A stretch of DNA of 7,162 nt, taken from Pseudomonadota bacterium (GTDB lineage Bacteria; Pseudomonadota; Alphaproteobacteria; Rhizobiales; Hyphomicrobiaceae). Positions within the stretch are counted from its first letter, which is position 1; every line of letters starts with the position of its first letter. The position numbers and the translations under genes are program-made. Of the stretch, positions 6,306 through 7,162 are shown piece after piece. The DNA is taken from contig JAEVZQ010000282.1 in assembly GCA_023392135.1 (NCBI GenBank), forward strand, positions 1 through 7,162, written 5' to 3'. The notes under the pieces are model-generated. The model saw only the letters and a program-made list of their open reading frames with translations. It did no database searches and was not told the DNA's origin.

Positions 6306-7162
6306 ATGAGGAGATCGATTGCAGCCCTCGCCGGCGCCGCGGCGCTCGCGCTGACATCGGCGCCCGGATGGTCGCAGGACAAAGTCATCAAGTTCGGTTT
6401 CGCCGAGGACTTCACCAAGGTCTATACGTTCGTCACCTCGGAGTACAACCAGGGCCAGCGCGATTACCTCACGCTCATCAACGAGCGCGGCGGCGTCAAT
6501 GGCCACACGTTCGAGGCCATGGTGGTCGACACCGGCAACGAGCCGCAGCGGGGCATCGAGGCCTATGAGCGCTTCAAGGCCGAGGGCGCCGTGCTGGTCG
6601 ACTTCCTGTCGACGCCGGTTTCCCGTGCCGTCGTTCCCCGTGCGCTGAAGGACGGCATCAACGTGCTCACCATGTTCCATGGCCGCTCCGACGCGGCCGA
6701 TGGCGAGACGTTCCCGACCATATTCCCCGCCGGCGCGCTGTACTGGTCGCAGGCGGCAGTCATCCTGAAGTACATATCCGATCAGGAAGGCGGCAGCCTC
6801 AAGGGCAAGAAAGTGGCCCTGGTCGGCATCGACTCGCCGTTCGGCAAGGAGCCGCTTCCTGTTTTCGAAGCCGTCGCCAAGAATAAGGGCTTCGAGCTGC
6901 AGACCTTCTTCTATCCCTCACCCGGCAACGAGCAGTCCTCGTCCTGGACCGCGGTGCGCCGCTACCGTCCCGACTGGGTCGTGATCTGGGGTGCCGGCGG
7001 CGGCCAGACGGTTTCGCTGCGCGATGCAGTCCGTAACGGCATCAAGCTCGACCGGCTGCTGTCCGTCATCTGGCTGTCCGAAACCGATACCGGCATCGTG
7101 GGCAAGGATGCTGCCAAAGGCGTGCTGCGCTTCGAGGGCGTCGCTTACGGCCGCGACAACCC
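6306..7162 (+). CDS. LivJ-type periplasmic substrate-binding protein, C-terminus outside the window
   Basis: This is a partial gene: 285 codons are open to the right edge, about 70% of a typical 390-420-residue protein. An N-terminal signal peptide is visible (MRRS, then a hydrophobic Ala/Leu stretch at about 5-18, then SAPGWSQ with probable cleavage near 23-25). It has no lipobox cysteine, so a soluble periplasmic protein is predicted. The body matches the Peripla_BP_6 (LivJ) fold: VIKFGFAEDF (27-36), LINERGGVNG (57-66), a lobe-1 ligand loop around LSTPVSRAVVP (101-111), the hinge-side FPAGALYWSQA (140-150), GKKVALVGIDSPFGKE (167-182) starting lobe 2, and PDWVVIWGAGG (222-232). The usual LTGP-like segment near the N-terminus of LIV-binding proteins is replaced by AEDFTKVYTF (33-42), so the ligand is probably not leucine. 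Starting at 6303 would add one Met. Co-expression with both permease genes makes it the importer's receptor. Confidence 0.9.
   Translation, partial: MRRSIAALAGAAALALTSAPGWSQDKVIKFGFAEDFTKVYTFVTSEYNQGQRDYLTLINERGGVNGHTFEAMVVDTGNEPQRGIEAYERFKAEGAVLVDFLSTPVSRAVVPRALKDGINVLTMFHGRSDAADGETFPTIFPAGALYWSQAAVILKYISDQEGGSLKGKKVALVGIDSPFGKEPLPVFEAVAKNKGFELQTFFYPSPGNEQSSSWTAVRRYRPDWVVIWGAGGGQTVSLRDAVRNGIKLDRLLSVIWLSETDTGIVGKDAAKGVLRFEGVAYGRDN

Larger units (their letters stand above)
1568..7162 (+). other. Predicted operon: LIV-type ABC importer with embedded acyl-CoA ligase
   Basis: Five co-directional genes have junctions of -11, +6, -1 and +19 bp, with no terminator-like structure between them, so they are most likely one transcript with translational coupling. 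Gene order is LivG-type ATPase, AMP-forming ligase, LivH-type permease, LivM-type permease, LivJ-type binding protein. A second ATPase (LivF-type) is missing from the window and should follow, since HAAT-family importers use two different ATPases. No regulator gene is adjacent on the left; the nearest gene there is the EamA permease. Confidence 0.85.

Noticed and set aside
5174..6418. A 414-codon minus-strand open frame under the LivM-type gene
   Set aside because: It is antisense to a clear permease gene, has low-complexity charged composition and no recognisable domain.

Overview
The window looks like a piece of a GC-rich alphaproteobacterial chromosome, probably a Hyphomicrobiales (Rhizobiales)-like genome. 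This is inferred from GC-rich third codon positions, the style of the proteins and the gene set; no rRNA or marker gene is present to prove it. I see no tRNA, rRNA, CRISPR array, insertion sequence or phage gene.

Left part (1-1567). Two genes lie on the minus strand. The first 187 bases are the N-terminal end of an MFS transporter of the UMF1 (Atg22-like) family. It starts at a TTG codon behind a very strong Shine-Dalgarno site and runs off the left edge. Upstream of it, at 311-1225, is a complete ten-helix EamA-family (DMT superfamily) permease. The gap between the two contains a perfect 15-bp inverted repeat (213-227 / 253-267) with no T-run after it. A 342-bp gap (1226-1567) then separates the EamA gene from the plus-strand operon and presumably holds both divergent promoters.

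Right part (1568-7162). Five tightly packed plus-strand genes form one apparent operon: an LivG-type ABC ATPase, an AMP-forming acyl-CoA ligase, an LivH-type permease, an LivM-type permease, and the start of an LivJ-type periplasmic binding protein that runs off the right edge. The ATPase and ligase genes overlap by 11 bp, ligase and livH-type genes are 6 bp apart, the two permease genes overlap by 1 bp (TAATG), and the binding-protein gene follows after 19 bp. An LivF-type second ATPase would be expected just beyond the window.

The point of interest is a fatty-acyl/aryl-CoA ligase embedded between the ATPase and permease genes of a branched-chain-amino-acid-type importer. My reading is an import-and-activate system. 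The periplasmic protein captures a carboxylic acid, the LivHM/LivG-type complex brings it into the cytoplasm, and the ligase traps it as a CoA thioester. The substrate cannot be read from the sequence. The ATPase has a non-canonical ABC signature (PLGLQ in place of LSGGQ), and the binding protein lacks the usual N-terminal LIV-binding motif. Both fit a specialised branch of the family rather than a housekeeping leucine transporter.
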